Below, piece by piece: positions 61,574 to 64,000 of a stretch of DNA of 64,000 nt. The first letter of the stretch is position 1. Each line of letters starts with the position of its first letter. The position numbers and the translations under genes were made by a program. Under the pieces are notes generated by a model that had not been told where the DNA came from, searched no databases, and saw nothing but the letters and a program-made list of their open reading frames with translations. Source of the DNA: Pseudomonadota bacterium (GTDB taxonomy: Bacteria; Pseudomonadota; Alphaproteobacteria; Rhizobiales; Rhizobiaceae); the NCBI GenBank assembly GCA_023451735.1, contig JAEXYH010000075.1, forward strand, positions 62,001-126,000. The letters run 5' to 3'.

Positions 61574-62417
61574 ATGATGCTCAAGTATGCGATCGCCACT
61601 GCACTTGCGGTCTGTTTGGTGAGTTGTGGGCATGCGCCCGCTCGTATGGATTCCTAACTCGTCAAAGTTTCTGAGATAATTGGCGCCTTGAAATGTGCAT
61701 TCGCCACGGCGCTGGTGAAGGAAAACGAGACCGGGAGCGTTCCCAGCCTGAGGGGGCAGGTCGCCTACGGCACGTTGACCTTGAACGTGGTCTACAAACG
61801 GAACGCGGATTTTAGCATCAAGGGCAAAGCGGTCGCCGGTGGCCCTTTCGTGTTCAGCTATCTCGCACAGACGGGCAGTATCCTTCCAAGTTCCAGTCAC
61901 AGTTCGGCGGAAACGAATACAATCAAGACAGACATCAATTTTCGCTACTACTTGGATGGAATCGACAAGGATGTATGCGGCTCCGTCGATTCGAGCACGC
62001 AGGCGCGCTACGGGTTCACCGAATGGCTCGCCTCTGTCATGGGTGGGATGGATGAGAATGCCTATCAATATCCACGTGGGTTGACCGCTCGATCGTCTAC
62101 GACGCCCAGTTCGGGGTGGTCAAAACCGACAAGGCGGGCATCGACTTCTACGTGGTCTTCCTCGCCGGAAATGTCGGCGCAACAAGTGAACGCAATGACG
62201 TTCAGTCGATCAAATTCACGATCGCGGGGCCAACGACTGAACAACCCGCCCCGGATATATGGAGTAAGAAATACGTCCAACGATACAACGAATACTGGCA
62301 AAAGCGGGCAAAGAGTCCGACAGTAACAAGACGAAAGGCGTCTCTAAGCCGGAGCCGGGAACCCCTGTAAAAAAGGGTGGCGGTTTTCCGGCGCAGGTCG
62401 AGCCTCCGACCGAATAG
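61574..62417 (+). pseudogene. Lipoprotein gene broken by a stop and two frameshifts
   Basis: GAGGGG precedes an ATG that begins MMLKYAIATALAVCLVSCGH, a lipoprotein signal with lipobox LVSC. A TAA at 61655 stops it after 27 residues, but the same frame continues LVKVSEIIGALKCAFATALV, RGQVAYGTLTLNVVYKRNAD and FRYYLDGIDKDVCG. Near 62060 it shifts frame to WVDRSIVYDAQFGVVKTDKA, IDFYVVFLAGN and WSKKYVQRYNEYWQK. Near 62300 it shifts again to ESDSNKTKGVSKPEPGTP and VKKGGGFPAQVEPPTE with a TAG at 62415. One continuous protein of about 280 residues is thus recoverable. The family is not identified; the original was a surface or periplasmic lipoprotein with a soluble beta-rich domain. Confidence 0.75.
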
Positions 62418-62497
62418 CAGGCTGCTGGCATTATTCGCTCGCGGAATTAGACGGGTTTGCCGGGCCGAGAGCTTAAGGGGAAATCGGAGACTATGCG

Positions 62498-63205
62498 ATG
62501 TTCGGATACTATCTTGGCTGTGCTGTCCTCGGCATCACAACCGGCCTTCTGGTCGGATTGAGCAGCAGTCCGGTTGTCCAATTTGTCCTGCCGCTTCTGT
62601 TTGCCTTGATCGGCGGTTCGGCATGGCTCTTTGCGATTAAGGCCTCGGCTACCGCAAAAGCCACGGAAGCGAAGCTTTCGATTGCCGGCTGGACGTCGGT
62701 CACTCTCGCACTGCCGTTTTTGGTTTTCATGCTCTACGGGTCCATCGTACGAACAGGGGCCGACCTCTCATCGCTAATTCCGCCATGGAAAAATCCGCCG
62801 CCGGAGCCGACGCTTTCAGCCGATACCGTGGCGGGTCTGCCGCCAGACGCAGCCGTCGCAATCTTGTTGGCCAATCGCGCACTTGCCAATGCAGGCATCG
62901 CTGAGAGCGACCGTAAATCGGTAGTTCAGCGGATCATCGCCACGCGTCTGGCAGCGGAAAAAAAGTCCGAGGAAATCAGCGAAAAGATCGCTCGGCTGTC
63001 ACATGAAGCAGTTTCTCGCTTTGACGAGCTCGTTGCGTCGCAAAACGAGATTGCCGACGACAGCGCTTTCGAAAGTGCAAGGCAAGAATTTCAATCCCTC
63101 GACAAAACGTTCTCAAACGCTGCGACCGAGTACGGCACGCGCCTAGAGCTCGCCCGCAAGGTGGAAGCAAAGCTGACCGGGACATTTTCAGGTGACTTCG
63201 CGTAG
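62498..63205 (+). CDS. Membrane protein with C-terminal coiled coil
   Basis: 235 residues; GGAG lies 9 nt before the ATG. Three membrane helices occupy the first 90 residues (YYLGCAVLGITTGLLVGLS, VVQFVLPLLFALIGGSAWLFAI, WTSVTLALPFLVFMLYGSIV). A Pro-rich linker (IPPWKNPPPEPTL) follows, then a charged helical region (SDRKSVVQRIIATRLAAEKKSEEISEKIARLSHEAVSRF) that could form a coiled coil. No known family. It follows the decayed lipoprotein gene by 80 bp, so both may once have been one envelope operon. Confidence 0.65.
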   Translation: MFGYYLGCAVLGITTGLLVGLSSSPVVQFVLPLLFALIGGSAWLFAIKASATAKATEAKLSIAGWTSVTLALPFLVFMLYGSIVRTGADLSSLIPPWKNPPPEPTLSADTVAGLPPDAAVAILLANRALANAGIAESDRKSVVQRIIATRLAAEKKSEEISEKIARLSHEAVSRFDELVASQNEIADDSAFESARQEFQSLDKTFSNAATEYGTRLELARKVEAKLTGTFSGDFA

Positions 63206-63208
63206 TAT

Positions 63209-63445
63209 TTGAAGACTGATAAAGTGCTTTCAAATCAGATCGAGGAAGGTTTGACCTTGATTCGCTCGTTGCCCGCGGCGGACGTTCTCGCCGCGGCCAC
63301 AAGGACGGACCTGTTCGGGCTGGCAAGGGTGACGGCGGCGAGCGCATCGTCGGAGAGTAGCCGCGTTCCGTCGGTTGCTAATAACCGATTCCCCGACGAT
63401 CTGGAGGAGCGGCTGCAGCCACGCAAGGACAATGATTCCGGCTGA
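63209..63445 (+). CDS. Small hypothetical protein downstream of the membrane protein
   Basis: 78 residues from a TTG 3 bp after the preceding stop; no ribosome binding site is visible, so translation would depend on coupling. The N-terminal half is helical (QIEEGLTLIRSLPAADVLAAATRTDLFGLARV) and the end is polar. It may be genuine because of the tight spacing, but it has no recognised family. Confidence 0.4.
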   Translation: MKTDKVLSNQIEEGLTLIRSLPAADVLAAATRTDLFGLARVTAASASSESSRVPSVANNRFPDDLEERLQPRKDNDSG

Positions 63446-63637
63446 GTTCCAGCGCAAGAAGCTCACTCAGCCTAAGGTCCCCGTCCTCAGGACGGACTAC
63501 GAATCTCTTCCGGATATGAACAGTGAAGACGAGGTTTGAATCCGTGAGACCGCGCCAGCTCCGATTTACCGGTATGGGCAGCGAGCGGCGCAGGTCCATA
63601 CGCACGGCACGCACATTCGCCTGCTGATATGTCGTTT
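63446..63637. other. Intergenic, no gene seen
   Basis: This segment precedes the repeat array; no coding or regulatory signal is recognised. Confidence 0.4.
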
Positions 63638-63880
63638 GGTACTTAATTGTAAGAATGCGCCCGTTCCGGCAGATCATGGCACTTAATATGAAGATTCACC
63701 GGTTCGATTTTCGGCGCTTGACGCTCTCCGATTCGGAAATAACGTCTGTAGTATTTCGCATTTTCCGATGAGGCCTGGCCATTGGTAGTCATCTTTTTCT
63801 ACGCGGTGAATCTCACATTAAGTGCCAGATCGAACCGGCGAACCTCAAATTTAGTGCCCGATCTCCATTTAAGTGCCACG
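63638..63880. repeat. Array of GGCACTTAAT repeats in both orientations (insertion-sequence-end-like)
   Basis: Plus-strand copies are GGTACTTAATTGTAAG (63638-63653) and GGCACTTAATATGAAGATTC followed by ACCGG (63678-63702). Minus-strand copies are at 63804-63826 (GGCACTTAATGTGAGATTCA then CCG), 63840-63858 (GGCACTAAATTTGAGGTTC) and 63866-63880 (GTGGCACTTAAATGG). The copies at 63678 and 63804 form an imperfect inverted repeat of about 24 bp around a 101-bp AT-richer core, and GGTTCGA follows or precedes two copies. Several short subterminal repeats in one orientation are typical of IS21-family ends. This could be a MITE-like solo element or two abutting IS ends. Confidence 0.6.
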
Positions 63881-63921
63881 CTATCTTGTTGAAATTGTTG
63901 GATGCGGAGTCTCGCGATTAA

Positions 63922-64000
63922 ATGCAAAACGACGAGGTCACTGAAATCGCCGATAAGGTCGAGGCTTTGCCCCCAGCGCAAAAAATCGGTATCGAGCAGG
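63922..64000 (+). CDS. Start of an open frame cut by the right edge
   Basis: An ATG at 63922 opens MQNDEVTEIADKVEALPPAQ and stays open to the window end (26 codons). It lies 40 bp after the repeat array, in the position where a transposase or its helper gene could begin, but the visible residues match nothing I recognise. Confidence 0.35.
   Translation, partial: MQNDEVTEIADKVEALPPAQKIGIEQ

Noticed and set aside
1..64000. CRISPR arrays, tRNA and rRNA genes
   Set aside because: No regularly spaced direct repeats and no cloverleaf with GGTTCGA-type arm outside coding sequence were found by reading; a tRNA scan would settle this.

Overview
The window looks like part of a plasmid from an alphaproteobacterium of the order Rhizobiales (Rhizobium/Agrobacterium type). 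The main evidence is a complete repABC replicon on the minus strand (9483-13095). It has a RepA ATPase, a RepB partition protein, an antisense-RNA-like segment between repB and repC, the RepC initiator, and a perfect 16-bp parS-like palindrome just after repC. A plasmid-housekeeping set follows on the same strand: a second, large ParB-like protein, a DUF932 protein, a Toprim protein and the start of a DUF2493-type protein cut by the left edge.

Layout. 1-9500: the housekeeping genes, a Phd/VapC toxin-antitoxin locus whose toxin is dead, and about 2 kb (3738-5796) with no supported gene. 9483-13095: repABC. 13591-13902: a small GapR-like (DUF2312-like) protein. 14202-22283: an eight-gene minus-strand operon made of a FadR-type GntR regulator, a family-5 solute-binding protein, two permeases and two ATPases of a Dpp/Opp-type ABC importer, and two dihydrodipicolinate-synthase-family aldolases. 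This reads as an inducible uptake-and-cleavage pathway for an unknown, probably keto-acid-releasing, compound. 22786-29827: a NUP-family nucleoside permease, a serine recombinase, a small exported protein, a GGDEF-EAL protein and a divergent family-3 solute-binding protein.

29824-33521 is a graveyard of mobile and maintenance genes. A site-specific integrase is split into two remnants with a ProQ/FinO-family gene between them. One Phd antitoxin has no visible toxin, and a second toxin-antitoxin pair is frameshifted in both genes. An intact RHE_PE00001-type protein follows.

33585-42302 is a defence or signalling-like island. Its core is a tight three-gene operon: a protein with two GHKL ATPase modules (Hsp90/MutL-like plus histidine-kinase-like), a REC-domain protein with a cysteine cluster, and an unrecognised third protein. 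A convergent N6-adenine methyltransferase and a DUF4145 protein lie beside it. This is my first candidate for an undescribed system.

43001-60267 contains the second candidate: two consecutive giant genes (about 2,320 and 2,046 residues, function not recognised), with a divergent multi-pass membrane protein and an L,D-transpeptidase-fold protein, plus two small overlapping genes upstream. 60450-64000 holds a HEPN-like protein, a decayed lipoprotein gene (one in-frame stop and two frameshifts), a membrane/coiled-coil protein, and an array of short repeats resembling the ends of an insertion sequence. No tRNA, rRNA or CRISPR array was seen.
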